Notes: generated from the sequence alone by a model not told the origin. Shown: positions 19,749 through 29,464, counted from the stretch's first letter. The stretch is DNA of 53,735 bases from Alcaligenaceae bacterium (GCA_947379755.1 CANCOC010000013.1:1-53735), one strand, 5' to 3'. Made by a program: numbers and translations.

Positions 19749-20785
19749 GTATTTCAGAAGCAACAACCGATGCAGGCACAGAGGCACGCGCCGTGCAGAC
19801 ACAAGAGACCTATGTTGAGATTCGCAACCTGTCTGTCACGTTTACGGGCGGCAGAAAGCCCGTCAAAGCGGTCTCGGGTGTCAATCTGCAAGTCAAGAGA
19901 GGAGAAGTGGTTGCCCTGATCGGCGAGTCCGGCTCCGGAAAAAGCGTCACCTTGCGATCCATCCTGCGTCTGCACAACCCTGCCCGCTCAAAGCTGGAGG
20001 GCCAGATTCTGGTCGGTGGTCAGGACGTCGTCGCGATGAGCACAGGCACGCTCTCGCGCTTTCGCGGCAAGGTGGCCTCTATGATTTTTCAGGAACCCTT
20101 ACTCGCCCTTGATCCGGTCTATACCGTGGGCGAACAGATCATTGAAGCCATTCTGCGGCACGAATCTATCAGCAAGGCCGAAGCACGCAAACGCGCACTC
20201 TCTTTATTTGAACGCGTCCGTATTCCAAGTCCCGAACGCAGACTCGATGCCTATCCGCATGAAATGTCAGGTGGCATGCGTCAACGCGCCATGATTTCAC
20301 TTGCACTGGCAAGCGGCCCCCAATTACTGCTCGCTGATGAACCGACGACGGCACTGGATGCGACCGTCCAGATTCAGATTCTGCTGTTGCTGCGAGAGTT
20401 GCAGCGCGAACTGGGCTTGTCGGTGATTTTTGTCACACACGATCTCGGCGCAGCGGTAGAAGTCGCGGACCGGATTGCGGTAATGTATGCTGGGCGCATC
20501 GTTGAGGAAGGTTCGACACGCACACTGATGCGCTCGCCACGCCACCCCTACACGCGCGCCCTGCTCAAGAGCCTTGCACACGGAGCCGTGTCAAAAGGTT
20601 CACGCCTGGAGACCATCCCGGGCTCGCCCCCGGATGTGACTGCGCTGCCACCTGGTTGCGTGTTTGCTGATCGCTGTTCGCTGGCGATCGACACCTGCAG
20701 GCAAACCATTCCAGAAATCATCATGATCACCCCGGAACACAGCGCCAGATGTCTGCGGCTGGACCAGACGGATCAGCCCGTCTAG
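19745..20785 (+). CDS. Peptide-type ABC importer ATPase (DppD/OppD family)
   Basis: Second ATP-binding subunit, 346 aa, starting with ATGA overlap on the previous gene. The Walker A is GESGSGKSV, the signature MSGGMRQRAMISLAL, the Walker B LLLADEPTTALD and the H-loop FVTHDLGAAVEVADRIAVMYAG. The C-terminal GSPPDVTALPPGCVFADRCSLAIDTC block is the family 5 transporter extension. It ends the importer operon, converging on clpB with only 21 bases between stop codons. Together the five genes make a complete importer. Confidence 0.93.
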   Translation: MSISEATTDAGTEARAVQTQETYVEIRNLSVTFTGGRKPVKAVSGVNLQVKRGEVVALIGESGSGKSVTLRSILRLHNPARSKLEGQILVGGQDVVAMSTGTLSRFRGKVASMIFQEPLLALDPVYTVGEQIIEAILRHESISKAEARKRALSLFERVRIPSPERRLDAYPHEMSGGMRQRAMISLALASGPQLLLADEPTTALDATVQIQILLLLRELQRELGLSVIFVTHDLGAAVEVADRIAVMYAGRIVEEGSTRTLMRSPRHPYTRALLKSLAHGAVSKGSRLETIPGSPPDVTALPPGCVFADRCSLAIDTCRQTIPEIIMITPEHSARCLRLDQTDQPV

Positions 20786-20793
20786 CCCAGACT

Positions 20794-20818
20794 GTGCTGC
20801 AGGACCTTACTGCAGCAC
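20794..20818. terminator. Hairpin between convergent importer operon and clpB
   Basis: Perfect 9-bp inverted repeat GTGCTGCAG / CTGCAGCAC with a 7-base loop. The loop contains most of the clpB stop codon. There is no T tract on either strand, so termination is possible but unproven. Confidence 0.4.
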
Positions 20819-23395
20819 GCGCGTGAAGACAAACTTGTCGTCCCGGAAATCCACCGGCACGACATCTCTCGGACCAAACTTGCCCTCGAGAATCAGCTTG
20901 GAGATTGGGTTCTCCAGCTGCTGCTGAATGGCGCGTTTAAGCGGCCTGGCACCGAACACGGGATCAAATCCAGTCCTTGCCAGCTCTGCCAGCGCAGCTT
21001 CGGAGACTTCGAGAATCATCTCCTGCTGCAACATACGCTTGGCCAGGCGCTGGATCTGCACAGCAGCAATCTTTTCGATATGCTTGCTTTGCAAGGCATG
21101 GAATACCACCACTTCATCAATCCGATTCAGAAACTCTGGGCGGAAATGCACCTTGAGCTCATCCCAGACGACTTCCTTGATCGCGTCATAAGGCTTGCCA
21201 ACCATCGCCTGGATATGCTGCGAACCCAGGTTTGAGGTCATCACAATGACAGTATTGCGAAAATCGACTGTACGGCCCTGACCATCTGTCAGACGTCCAT
21301 CGTCGAGCACTTGCAGCAGTACGTTAAAGACATCAGGGTGAGCTTTTTCGACTTCATCGAGCAGGATCACACTGTAAGGCTTGCGACGCACCGCCTCGGT
21401 CAGGTAGCCGCCCTCTTCATAGCCGACATAGCCAGGAGGAGCACCGATCAGTCTTGCGACAGAATGTTTTTCCATGAACTCGCTCATGTCGAGCCGGATG
21501 AGGTGTTCATCAGAATCGAACAGGAAATCAGCCAGCGCCTTGGTCAGCTCCGTCTTGCCCACCCCAGTCGGTCCCAGAAACAGGAACGAACCGTAGGGGC
21601 GTGAAGGATCCGACAGGCCAGCGCGCGAACGGCGGATCGCATCAGCAACCAGCCCCACAGCCTCATCCTGTCCGATCAGACGCTGATGCAGACGCTCTTC
21701 CATATGCAGAAGCTTGTCGCGTTCACCCTGCATCATTTTGGAGACAGGAATCCCCGTTGCACGCGATACGACTTCGGCGATTTCTTCTGCTCCGACTTGC
21801 GTGCGCAGCAGCCGGGGCTTTTCACTGGGCGTATGTGCACTCCCTTCGGCAGCCTTCAGACGCGACTCCAGCTCTGGCAAGGTCCCGTACTGAATTTCAG
21901 CCAGCTTATCGAACTGGCCTTTACGCTGAAGCTCGGCCATTTCGCCACGCGCGCGCTCAATCTCTTCTTTGATCGATTGCGTGCCCTGAACGGCCGCTTT
22001 TTCACTTTTCCAGATCACTTCAAAATCATTAAACTCGCGCTGCAGTTTTTCGAGCTCTTCTTCGATAATCTGGTGACGACGGATCGATCCTTCATCGGTT
22101 TCTTTCTTGACGGCCTCGCGTTCGATTTTCAGCTGAATAATGCGACGTTCGAGCTTATCCATGACTTCAGGCTTGGAGTCAATTTCCATACGGATGCGCG
22201 AGGCAGCTTCGTCAATCAGGTCAATCGCCTTGTCAGGCAGGAAACGATCGGTAATGTAACGATTCGACAGTTCAGCCGCCGCAACAATCGCGGGATCAGT
22301 AATCTCCACGCCGTGATGCAGCTCATAACGTTCTTGCAGCCCGCGCAAAATGGCAATCGTCGACTCGACGTTTGGTTCATCCACCTGTACTTTTTGAAAC
22401 CGCCGTTCAAGTGCTGCATCTTTTTCGATGTACTTGCGATACTCGTCCAGTGTGGTCGCGCCTATGCAATGCAGTTCGCCACGAGCAAGTGCTGGCTTGA
22501 GCATATTGCCTGCATCCATCGCGCCTTCGGCCTTGCCCGCGCCGACCATCGTGTGGATCTCATCGATAAAGATAATGTAGCTGCCATCGTCCTGGGCCAG
22601 TTCTTTGAGCACGGACTTCAGGCGCTCTTCGAATTCACCGCGAAACTTGGCACCCGCCAGCAGACTGGCCATGTCCAGGGATAAAAGCTTTTTACCGCGC
22701 AAGGACTCGGGTACCTCGTCATTGACGATACGCTGCGCTAAGCCCTCAACAATGGCCGTTTTACCAACCCCTGGCTCGCCGATCAGGACTGGATTATTTT
22801 TGGTACGACGCTGCAGAATCTGAATCGCGCGCCGAATCTCATCATCGCGGCCAATAACCGGGTCAAGCTTGCCCTGGCGGGCACGCTCAGTCAGATCCAT
22901 CGTGTATTTAGACAAGGCTTCGCGGTTGGACTCGCCTTCCTGGTCACTGACCGAGGAGCCGCCACGCACGGCGTCGATCGCAGCCTCCAGTGCCTTGCGC
23001 TGCATGCCTGTTTCTTTGAGTGCACGGCCGACATCGCCCTTGTCCTCAGCCAGGGCAAGCAAAAACAGCTCACTGGGGATAAAGGTATCCCCGCGCTTGG
23101 AGGCCTCTTTGTCCGTACGCGTGAACACACCCTGCAAGTCCCGGCTAACCTGAATATTGTCATCAGTGCCTTTAACCTGCGGGAAGCCTTTAAGAATAGT
23201 GTCCAGGGCAGCCTGCAAGCGGTTTACAGCGACACCTGCGCGCGCTAACAGACTCGCCGCACCGCTGTCACTATCCGCTAACAGAGCATAGAGCACGTGT
23301 GCAGGCTCGATATACTGATTGTCATTGCGCGCCGCCAGACTTTGCGCGTCGGCAATCGCTTGCTGAAACTTAGTGGTCAGTTTGTCAAAACGCAT
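20807..23395 (-). CDS. clpB: ClpB disaggregase (Hsp100)
   Basis: Hexameric AAA+ chaperone that pulls proteins out of aggregates together with DnaK. The N-domain ([18 protein letters not shown]) is followed by AAA-1 with Walker [10 protein letters not shown] and Walker [11 protein letters not shown]. The coiled-coil middle domain, rich in Glu, Lys and Arg, is at about 400-530. AAA-2 has [12 protein letters not shown] and [16 protein letters not shown]. The 862-aa length fits E. coli (857). The frame is open to 23419, but ATG at 23395 is preceded by AGGA at a proper distance and matches the family N-terminus. I could not find a convincing heat-shock (RpoH) promoter upstream. Confidence 0.97.
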   Translation of the reverse strand: MRFDKLTTKFQQAIADAQSLAARNDNQYIEPAHVLYALLADSDSGAASLLARAGVAVNRLQAALDTILKGFPQVKGTDDNIQVSRDLQGVFTRTDKEASKRGDTFIPSELFLLALAEDKGDVGRALKETGMQRKALEAAIDAVRGGSSVSDQEGESNREALSKYTMDLTERARQGKLDPVIGRDDEIRRAIQILQRRTKNNPVLIGEPGVGKTAIVEGLAQRIVNDEVPESLRGKKLLSLDMASLLAGAKFRGEFEERLKSVLKELAQDDGSYIIFIDEIHTMVGAGKAEGAMDAGNMLKPALARGELHCIGATTLDEYRKYIEKDAALERRFQKVQVDEPNVESTIAILRGLQERYELHHGVEITDPAIVAAAELSNRYITDRFLPDKAIDLIDEAASRIRMEIDSKPEVMDKLERRIIQLKIEREAVKKETDEGSIRRHQIIEEELEKLQREFNDFEVIWKSEKAAVQGTQSIKEEIERARGEMAELQRKGQFDKLAEIQYGTLPELESRLKAAEGSAHTPSEKPRLLRTQVGAEEIAEVVSRATGIPVSKMMQGERDKLLHMEERLHQRLIGQDEAVGLVADAIRRSRAGLSDPSRPYGSFLFLGPTGVGKTELTKALADFLFDSDEHLIRLDMSEFMEKHSVARLIGAPPGYVGYEEGGYLTEAVRRKPYSVILLDEVEKAHPDVFNVLLQVLDDGRLTDGQGRTVDFRNTVIVMTSNLGSQHIQAMVGKPYDAIKEVVWDELKVHFRPEFLNRIDEVVVFHALQSKHIEKIAAVQIQRLAKRMLQQEMILEVSEAALAELARTGFDPVFGARPLKRAIQQQLENPISKLILEGKFGPRDVVPVDFRDDKFVFTRVLQ

Positions 23396-23565
23396 GATTT
23401 TTCCTGTATGTGTGGCCATTGGCCGGTATTGAATGGCTAGTAGGTGCGGCTGATCGTTGGTTTTTCAATAGTGCAGCCGCTGTTTTACAGAGTTTCATCT
23501 AAATAAATTCCTGCCCAATACCTGTATTCCATTAGTCATGATCGCCCAAATCTGCAGCGGGGAAA

Positions 23566-23579
23566 TTGACCTGAATCAA
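23566..23579 (+). promoter_or_regulatory. FNR box upstream of fnr
   Basis: TTGAC-CTGA-ATCAA matches the FNR consensus TTGAT-N4-ATCAA at 9 of 10 positions. A TACGAT hexamer at 23603-23608 lies where the -10 element of a class II FNR promoter would be (site centre about 41.5 bases before the start of transcription). The box is 102 bases before the chosen fnr start codon. It suggests autoregulation. Confidence 0.65.
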
Positions 23580-23681
23580 ATTCAGACGATAAAATTTTGC
23601 ATTACGATCAAGAGGGATACAATCACGCTAAGTAAAGACGACATACACCTTTTGTCGCGGACTCTAACGGTTGGCACAATC

Positions 23682-24407
23682 ATGCAAAAACACGTTCCAG
23701 TCAACATAGACTCCATGCATTGTTCAACGTGCATGATGGGACACGTGTGCCTGGCGACTGGCATGCCTTCTCATGAAGTTGAACAACTTGACGCTCTGGT
23801 CAAAGACAGGATTCGCATCGAAAAAGGTGAGGCGCTTTATCGCCACGGCGAAACACTCAACGCGCTCTTTGGTTTACGTCTGGGCTCTATCAAAACCCAG
23901 CTCGAAGAGGCAAACGGTCAGCACCAGATCACAGGATTTTTCCTACCAGGCGAAATCATCGGACTCGACGGCATGATTGAAGGTGAGCACAGTTCGTCAG
24001 CTATCGCCATGGAGGACTCAGAGGTCTGTGTCGTACGTCTTCAGGATATTGACGAGATCAGCCGGCATGTTCCATCACTTCAACATCAGATCAGACGACT
24101 GATGAGTAAAGAAATCGCACGCTCGCATCAGGTCTTGCTAGCACTTGGATCCATGCGTTCCGAACAGCGTCTGGCGGCATTTCTGATCAATATGTCCCAG
24201 CGCCTGTCTGCACTGGGTTATTCGTCAACAGATTTTGTAATGCGTATGGGTCGCGAAGAAATTGGAAACTATCTCGGACTGACGATCGAAACCGTCAGCC
24301 GTCTGTTTTCCCGCTTTGCGCGCGAAGGCCTGATCCGCGTCAACCAGCGTGAGGTCAAGATCCTCGACATGGCTGCACTCAATGAGCTGGTTGGCAAACC
24401 CTGTTGA
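23682..24407 (+). CDS. fnr: FNR-type oxygen-sensing transcription regulator
   Basis: Crp/Fnr-family activator that binds DNA as a dimer when its [4Fe-4S] cluster is intact at low oxygen. The cluster ligands are all visible: Cys14, Cys17 and Cys23 in the spacing C-x2-C-x5-C, as in E. coli FNR, and Cys116 as the fourth. The helix-turn-helix MGREEIGNYLGLTIETVSRLFSRF at about 189-212 carries the E-x-x-S-R recognition pattern (Glu203, Ser206, Arg207) that reads TTGAT half-sites. The length of 241 aa is normal. The frame is open to 23538, but that start lies upstream of the predicted promoter, so ATG 23682 is chosen. Two other FNR boxes lie in the cco region about 11 kb away. Confidence 0.93.
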   Translation: MQKHVPVNIDSMHCSTCMMGHVCLATGMPSHEVEQLDALVKDRIRIEKGEALYRHGETLNALFGLRLGSIKTQLEEANGQHQITGFFLPGEIIGLDGMIEGEHSSSAIAMEDSEVCVVRLQDIDEISRHVPSLQHQIRRLMSKEIARSHQVLLALGSMRSEQRLAAFLINMSQRLSALGYSSTDFVMRMGREEIGNYLGLTIETVSRLFSRFAREGLIRVNQREVKILDMAALNELVGKPC

Positions 24408-24411
24408 ATCT

Positions 24412-25419
24412 CTATTCTGCAAACAGTTCACTACGGATAAAGTCTACTGAGGATGCACCCGAATCCAGGGCACGCTGACCCAGTATGCTGGCCCAGAAGT
24501 CTTCACCACCTCCTGCACGCGCCCATTCGTTCAGACGACGGGTATACAACTGCAGGTCAAACTCCTGTGTGACGCCTATGGCGCCGTGTACGGCATGCGC
24601 CACGGCGCTGATGCGGGCCACGGCATGGCTGGTCTGACACTTGGCCAAGGCAGCCAGCATCGGAGCCGGTCGCCACGTGCTGCTCTGACATGACATTTCT
24701 GAAGCCATGCGTGCGCCAAAGGTCAGCTCCGCCACTTCACTGATCTGCTGCTGGAGTGCCTGAAACTTGCCAATGGGCTTGCCAAACTGCACGCGCTGGT
24801 TTGCATGCGCCAGAGTCATCTCAAACACGCGATCTGTTGCACCCGCAATCAATACTGCAAGAGACAGCGCCAGCAAATCTGCAAACTGGGGGGTTGACCA
24901 GTCGCCAAGCCCTGCCCCCTGCGTGACGTCGGCATCCCAGTGCAGATCCGCATCCAGGGAGCCATGGGCACCCGAGGGCAACATCTGCGCACGATCAACC
25001 GGGAGGAGCCAGATCTGCTTGCCTTGCTGGGCCAGTACCCAATGCGCAACACGTCCAAAATTCACTGCATGTGCAGTCAACCCGTGCGCATCACGCGTCA
25101 CCTGAAAGGGGGCAAAGGTGATGGGGCCGTCGACCAGCTTCTGACCATGCTGTTGTAACCAGGCACGTGCCAGCATGGTATGTCCGTAGGGGAGAGGCAG
25201 AGCATGTCGCCCCATGCAAAAAAGAATGGGCCAGACCTCAGCGAGCGTTAATCCTGCACCATCAGCGCTTTCGGGCAACAAGGCATCAGAAAATCCGGCA
25301 CCTATCAGCGCCTCCCAAAGTGCTGCTGTTGGACCCCCTGCTTCTATCTGACGAATATGCGCAGGTGTGCACTCTTGTGCAAACAGTCGATCCGCTGAAT
25401 CAAAAAAAGAACTTTGCAT
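24412..25419 (-). CDS. Acyl-CoA dehydrogenase-like protein, smaller partner
   Basis: Acyl-CoA dehydrogenase fold, 335 aa, shorter than the usual 380 or so. The N-terminal helical part (GFSDALLPESADGAGLTLAEVWPILFCMGRHALPLP) and the C-terminal FAD-domain segment HAVHGAIGVTQEFDLQLYTRRLNEWA are recognisable. The middle-domain signature is weak. It follows the 383-aa dehydrogenase by only 5 bases. Such long plus short pairs often form heteromeric enzymes in CoA-ester degradation, as in bacterial steroid catabolism. The short subunit may lack one active-site element. Substrate is unknown. Confidence 0.85.
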   Translation of the reverse strand: MQSSFFDSADRLFAQECTPAHIRQIEAGGPTAALWEALIGAGFSDALLPESADGAGLTLAEVWPILFCMGRHALPLPYGHTMLARAWLQQHGQKLVDGPITFAPFQVTRDAHGLTAHAVNFGRVAHWVLAQQGKQIWLLPVDRAQMLPSGAHGSLDADLHWDADVTQGAGLGDWSTPQFADLLALSLAVLIAGATDRVFEMTLAHANQRVQFGKPIGKFQALQQQISEVAELTFGARMASEMSCQSSTWRPAPMLAALAKCQTSHAVARISAVAHAVHGAIGVTQEFDLQLYTRRLNEWARAGGGEDFWASILGQRALDSGASSVDFIRSELFAE

Positions 25420-25424
25420 GCCTA

Positions 25425-26576
25425 TTACCTCAATCCCAGACCGCGGGCAATAATGCCTCGCAGAATTTCGCGTGTGCCGCCCCGCAGGGAAAACGTCGCG
25501 CCCATTTGTTCCAGATAGCCAAGTGTTTTCAACATATCGCCAGGGACAATCACATCTGGATGCGCACCCAGCCAGTCGCCGATCTGACGTACGAGTTTTT
25601 GTTCGAAATCCGTGCCGTAATCCTTGACCACGGACGCATCAATTGCCGGGCTTTCACCGTCGACCAGTTTTTGCGTCACAGCGAGCGACAACGCACGCAA
25701 AACGGCCATCTCAGCAATCAGTCTGCCCAGTAACGCGGTACTGGTTGCATCACCGATTGCGCTTGCACGCAGCAGATCGATCAAACATTCAAGCAAGGCG
25801 ATACTGGAATAGATGCGCTCTGGACCGCTACGCTCGAACGCGAGCTCAGCATTCACCTGGTCCCATCCCTGGCCTTCGGAGCCGATCAGGGCATCAGAGG
25901 CAAGCTGCACATTATCAAAAAATACCTCGGAAAAGTGCGCATCACCTGCCATATCGACAATCGGACGCACGGTCACCCCCGGCAAACTCAGGTCGATGAT
26001 GACCTGTGACAGACCTTTTTGCCTGTCGGCCGTTTCCCCCGAGGTGCGCACCAGTGCAATCATGTACTGGCAATGATGGGCATAGGTCGTCCAGATTTTG
26101 CTGCCGTTGAGCAGGAATCCACCAGCGTTTGGTACTGCACGCGTGCGAATACTGGCAAGATCAGATCCGGAATTGGGCTCACTCATGCCAATGCAGAAAA
26201 ATGCCTCTGCGCGACAGATACGCGGAATATAAAAATTACGTTGCGCCTCGGTCCCGAACTTCAGGATCAGCGGACCACTCTGGCGATCGGCGATCCAGTG
26301 CGAAGCGACCGGTGCGCCAGAAGCCAGCAATTCTTCAGACAAGACAAATCTCGAAAAGAATCCTTTGCCAGAGCCCCCATACTGAGTCGGGATCGTCAGC
26401 CCCAGCCAGCCGCGACTGGCGAGTTTACGGCTAAAGTCCTCGTCAGCACCCATCCAGGAGCGTGCACGCAGGTGCGATGGCATGCCTGCAAGGGCTTCGT
26501 TCAGAAAGGTGCGTATTTCTTGACGAAAGGCCAGTTCTTCAGCAGGAACCTGTGTAAATTCAAGAGCAGTCAGCAT
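25425..26576 (-). CDS. Acyl-CoA dehydrogenase, larger partner
   Basis: FAD-dependent dehydrogenase oxidising an acyl-CoA to the 2-enoyl-CoA. Family signatures are present: FFCIGMSEPNSGSDLASIRTRA in the middle domain, and the C-terminal FSLRGGTREILRGIIARGLGLR nucleotide-contact block. A Glu in LAFERSGPERI is a candidate catalytic base. The frame is open to 26717, overlapping the divergent CoA-transferase. The internal ATG at 26576 (MLTALEFTQVPAEELAFRQEIRTFL) matches the normal family N-terminus and gives 383 aa. An intermediate ATG at 26603 is also possible. No strong ribosome binding site supports either. Confidence 0.88.
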   Translation of the reverse strand: MLTALEFTQVPAEELAFRQEIRTFLNEALAGMPSHLRARSWMGADEDFSRKLASRGWLGLTIPTQYGGSGKGFFSRFVLSEELLASGAPVASHWIADRQSGPLILKFGTEAQRNFYIPRICRAEAFFCIGMSEPNSGSDLASIRTRAVPNAGGFLLNGSKIWTTYAHHCQYMIALVRTSGETADRQKGLSQVIIDLSLPGVTVRPIVDMAGDAHFSEVFFDNVQLASDALIGSEGQGWDQVNAELAFERSGPERIYSSIALLECLIDLLRASAIGDATSTALLGRLIAEMAVLRALSLAVTQKLVDGESPAIDASVVKDYGTDFEQKLVRQIGDWLGAHPDVIVPGDMLKTLGYLEQMGATFSLRGGTREILRGIIARGLGLR

Positions 26577-26686
26577 ATTCGGGTCGAGTCCATCAAATAC
26601 CATCAGAGCGCGGGGCGAGGCCGCATCAAGGTCATGTAACAATAAGCAAAATGCCTGTTGAGCATATTGTATGGGTTTGTAAAAAT

Positions 26687-27907
26687 ATGAAAAAAATGAC
26701 TGCACCGACAACTGCACTAGATGGTATCAAAATACTTGATTTGACCTCTGTTGTCTTTGGTCCTTATGCCAGCCAGATCCTGGCGGACTATGGTGCCGAA
26801 GTCCTGAAAGTCGAGTCCCCCGAGGGGGATTCCACACGCAATACCGGACCACGCCTGGAAGACGGACTATCTGCGATATTCTTAGGGGTCAATCGCAACA
26901 AGAAAAGTATCTGTCTGAATCTGAAAGACCCAGAAGCTCGACTGGCACTGCTGGCACTGGTGGATACGGCAGACGTGCTGATGCACAGCGTACGTCCGCA
27001 AAAGATGGCAGCACTGGGTCTGGACCCGGAAACGCTGCTTGCGCGCAACCCCAAACTGATTTATGCGGGATTACACGGTTTTGGCAATGGTGGGGTTTAC
27101 GCGGGACGGCCCGCCTACGATGACATCATTCAGGGCTTGAGTGGCATTGCAGACATTATGACGATTCAGTCAGGCACGCCTCGCTACCTCCCCACCATCG
27201 CAGCCGACAAAACCTGTGGCATCGCCGCTGCCCATGCCATTCTGGCCGCACTTTTCCAGCGTGAAAGAACAGGTCAGGGTCAATTCATTGAAATTCCGAT
27301 GTTCGAAACCATGACCTCTTATGTGCTGGTCGAACATTTATACGGACACCACCTGCCTGGTCACTCAGACGAAATCGGCTACCCGCGCGTGCTGACAGAA
27401 TGGCGAAAACCATATCAGACGAAAGATGGCTATATATGCATGATGCCGTATACAGATAAGCACTGGCAAACTTTTTTCAGGCAAAGCGGTCATGCCGAAT
27501 GTGCAACAGACGAACGTTTTACCAGCATCGGTGCACGCACTACGCACATCGCAGCGCTCTATGAACTGGCCGGCCAGATCGTCGAGGCGCATCCCACTGC
27601 GTTCTGGCTGGATTTTTGTGATCGCTATGAAATCCCGGCGGCCGCGGCCAATCGGCTCGAAGACCTTGAGTCAGATGCCCACCTGAAAAGTGTTGGATTC
27701 TTTGCAGACATCGAGGATGACACGGGCAAGCAGTATCGTTTCACCCGGAGTCCGATCAGAATGGAACATTCGAATGTGGAACCCAGCATGGCCCCAAGAC
27801 TGGGTGAACACACGCGCCAGGAGTTGATCAAGGCCGGTCTGTCAGCAGATGCTGTCGACGGCATGATTGCAAAAGGTTCGGCCAGACAGCATGTCAAAAA
27901 AGACTGA
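26687..27907 (+). CDS. CaiB/BaiF family (class III) CoA-transferase
   Basis: Transfers CoA between carboxylic acids through an aspartyl-CoA thioester. At 406 aa it fits the family. The N-terminal block LDGIKILDLTSVVFGPYASQILADYGAEVLKVESPEGDSTR and the RNKKSICLNLKDPEAR segment are typical. The catalytic Asp is likely in GRPAYDDIIQGLSGI. Starts at 26687 and 26696 are both possible. It is divergent from the two acyl-CoA dehydrogenases and is followed by a MaoC-like hydratase and a Bug receptor, a set that could activate, oxidise and hydrate an imported organic acid. The specific acid cannot be inferred. Confidence 0.9.
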   Translation: MKKMTAPTTALDGIKILDLTSVVFGPYASQILADYGAEVLKVESPEGDSTRNTGPRLEDGLSAIFLGVNRNKKSICLNLKDPEARLALLALVDTADVLMHSVRPQKMAALGLDPETLLARNPKLIYAGLHGFGNGGVYAGRPAYDDIIQGLSGIADIMTIQSGTPRYLPTIAADKTCGIAAAHAILAALFQRERTGQGQFIEIPMFETMTSYVLVEHLYGHHLPGHSDEIGYPRVLTEWRKPYQTKDGYICMMPYTDKHWQTFFRQSGHAECATDERFTSIGARTTHIAALYELAGQIVEAHPTAFWLDFCDRYEIPAAAANRLEDLESDAHLKSVGFFADIEDDTGKQYRFTRSPIRMEHSNVEPSMAPRLGEHTRQELIKAGLSADAVDGMIAKGSARQHVKKD

Positions 27908-27931
27908 AGGCCTGAAAAGACTGCAGGCCTG
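27898..27931. repeat. 17-base tandem repeat at the CoA-transferase stop
   Basis: Two adjacent 17-base units, AAAAGACTGAAGGCCTG and AAAAGACTGCAGGCCTG, differing at one base. The first unit contains the stop codon of the CoA-transferase gene. It looks like a small local duplication. Confidence 0.75.
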
Positions 27932-28010
27932 TCATGCTGATCTGCACAACAGCCCGGCAGCATGAACAATAAAATTTAAATATGTTTTACATCTCATCAG
28001 GAGACAACCC

Positions 28011-28481
28011 TTGAGTGCAATCAAACTACTCGGTGCGGGCTACACATGGCAGGAACTTTCTGCAGGCCAGCGATTCAGAACATTTCGCCGGACCATCACT
28101 GAAACAGATATCGTAAATTTCATCAGTGTCACGGGCATGCTCGAAGCAATTTTTGTCGATACGACGTTTTCAAATGGTGCAATGCAGGGCAGACCCGCAC
28201 CAGGCGCCCTGACCTACACTCTGATCGAGGGCATGGTGCTGCAGGGTATGGCACAAAACACCGGACTGGCATTGCTCGAGGTGCATAAAAAAATACTCCA
28301 CCCCGTGATGGCTGGAGATACAGTATGGGCCGAGATCGAGGTCACGGAAGTGCGTCCCACATCCAAGAACAATCGTGGCATTGTGACCTCGCGCATCGAT
28401 GTAAAAAATCAGAATGATGTGATGGTCATGACATATACCGCCGTACGCATGATGGCTGGTGAACAACAGGAGACACTATGA
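28011..28481 (+). CDS. MaoC-like hotdog-fold hydratase
   Basis: Hotdog-fold protein of 156 aa with a MaoC dehydratase-type layout, expected to hydrate a 2-enoyl-CoA. Visible blocks are GQRFRTFRRTITETDIVNFISVTG near the N-terminus, then GRPAPGALTYTLIEGM and a C-terminal MAGDTVWAEIEVTEVRPTSKNNRGIVTSRIDVKNQ strand region. The start is TTG, supported by CAGGAGA 7 bases upstream; there is no suitable ATG. It overlaps the Bug receptor gene as ATGA. It would act after the acyl-CoA dehydrogenases in a beta-oxidation-like route. Confidence 0.85.
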   Translation: MSAIKLLGAGYTWQELSAGQRFRTFRRTITETDIVNFISVTGMLEAIFVDTTFSNGAMQGRPAPGALTYTLIEGMVLQGMAQNTGLALLEVHKKILHPVMAGDTVWAEIEVTEVRPTSKNNRGIVTSRIDVKNQNDVMVMTYTAVRMMAGEQQETL

Positions 28482-29464
28482 ATCACACAATTAAAGTACT
28501 GGCTGCATCACTCGCGACACTCACACTCGCCCTTGGCTTAGGGTCGACCGGGCACGCACAGTCCACTGACTGGCCTAATCGGGCCGTCACTATGGTGGTG
28601 CCCTTCCCACCGGGCGGCCCAACGGATTTGATTGCGCGTGTGCTGGCCCGGCAACTGACTGAGCAGCTCGGACAGACCTTTGTTGTCGACAACAAAGGTG
28701 GTGCGAATGGCAATATTGGTGGTCAGGCCGTCGCTTCAGCCAAGGCAGACGGTTACACCGTGCTGTACAACACCTCGTCGCTCGCCCTGAGCCCCAGTCT
28801 CTACAAGGACTTGTCTTACAACCCGCAAAAGGACCTCACACCTGTCTCGACGACAGCCGTCGTGCCCCTGGTGCTGGTGATCAATCCTAAGCTGCCGGTT
28901 AACAATATCCGTGAGTTTATTGAGTATGCAAAGAAAAACCCTGGCAAGCTTTCATACGCGTCCTCAGGCAACGGCAATATCACCCATCTGGGTGCATTTC
29001 TGTTAAATCAGGCAACAGGCATTGATGCTGTGCACGTGCCCTATCGTGGTAGCGCCCCAGCCATGATTGATCTGGTGGGCGGGCAAGTGCAGTACGACAC
29101 GAATACACTCAATGATTCGGTGCAATTCATTCGTGACAACCGTGTCAGGGCTCTGGCGGTCACAAGTGCGACGCGCAGTCCGGTGCTGCCCGATGTACCC
29201 ACCATTGCTGAAACTGTCGTACCTGGATTTGAAATGGGTGCATGGCAGGGAATCGTCGTACCTGCTGGCACAGATCCGGTGATCATCAAAAAATTCAATG
29301 CTGAAATTTTAAAAGCATTGAAGTCTCCTGTTGTCATCAAACAGCTTGAAGAGCAAGGCGCACAAGTATTGGGCTCGACGCCAGAAGAGTACAAGACTTA
29401 TCTGGCCAGTGAAATCAAGCGTTTTGCAGAAATCGTCAAGGCTGCAGGCGTGACCTTGAACTAA
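28478..29464 (+). CDS. Bug-family periplasmic receptor (tripartite tricarboxylate transporter SBP)
   Basis: Periplasmic solute receptor of the Bug family, greatly expanded in Bordetella and relatives, 328 aa. The signal peptide runs from MNHTIKVLAASLATLTLALGL to GHA before Gln. The mature protein has the typical WPNRAVTMVVPFPPGGPTDLIAR and VVDNKGGANGNIGG blocks. No TctA/TctB membrane partners are in this window; many Bug receptors are orphans. It is translationally coupled to the MaoC-like gene, so its ligand is probably the acid degraded by this locus. A possible hairpin terminator follows. Confidence 0.92.
   Translation: MNHTIKVLAASLATLTLALGLGSTGHAQSTDWPNRAVTMVVPFPPGGPTDLIARVLARQLTEQLGQTFVVDNKGGANGNIGGQAVASAKADGYTVLYNTSSLALSPSLYKDLSYNPQKDLTPVSTTAVVPLVLVINPKLPVNNIREFIEYAKKNPGKLSYASSGNGNITHLGAFLLNQATGIDAVHVPYRGSAPAMIDLVGGQVQYDTNTLNDSVQFIRDNRVRALAVTSATRSPVLPDVPTIAETVVPGFEMGAWQGIVVPAGTDPVIIKKFNAEILKALKSPVVIKQLEEQGAQVLGSTPEEYKTYLASEIKRFAEIVKAAGVTLN

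Noticed and set aside
21686..22684. Open frame of 332 codons antisense to clpB
   Set aside because: Shadow of a highly conserved gene; the translation is Phe/Leu-rich without recognisable features and lacks a start signal.
23396..23540. Possible RpoH heat-shock promoter for clpB
   Set aside because: A TTGAAA stretch occurs on the minus strand, but nothing like the CCCCAT -10 block is at the right spacing.
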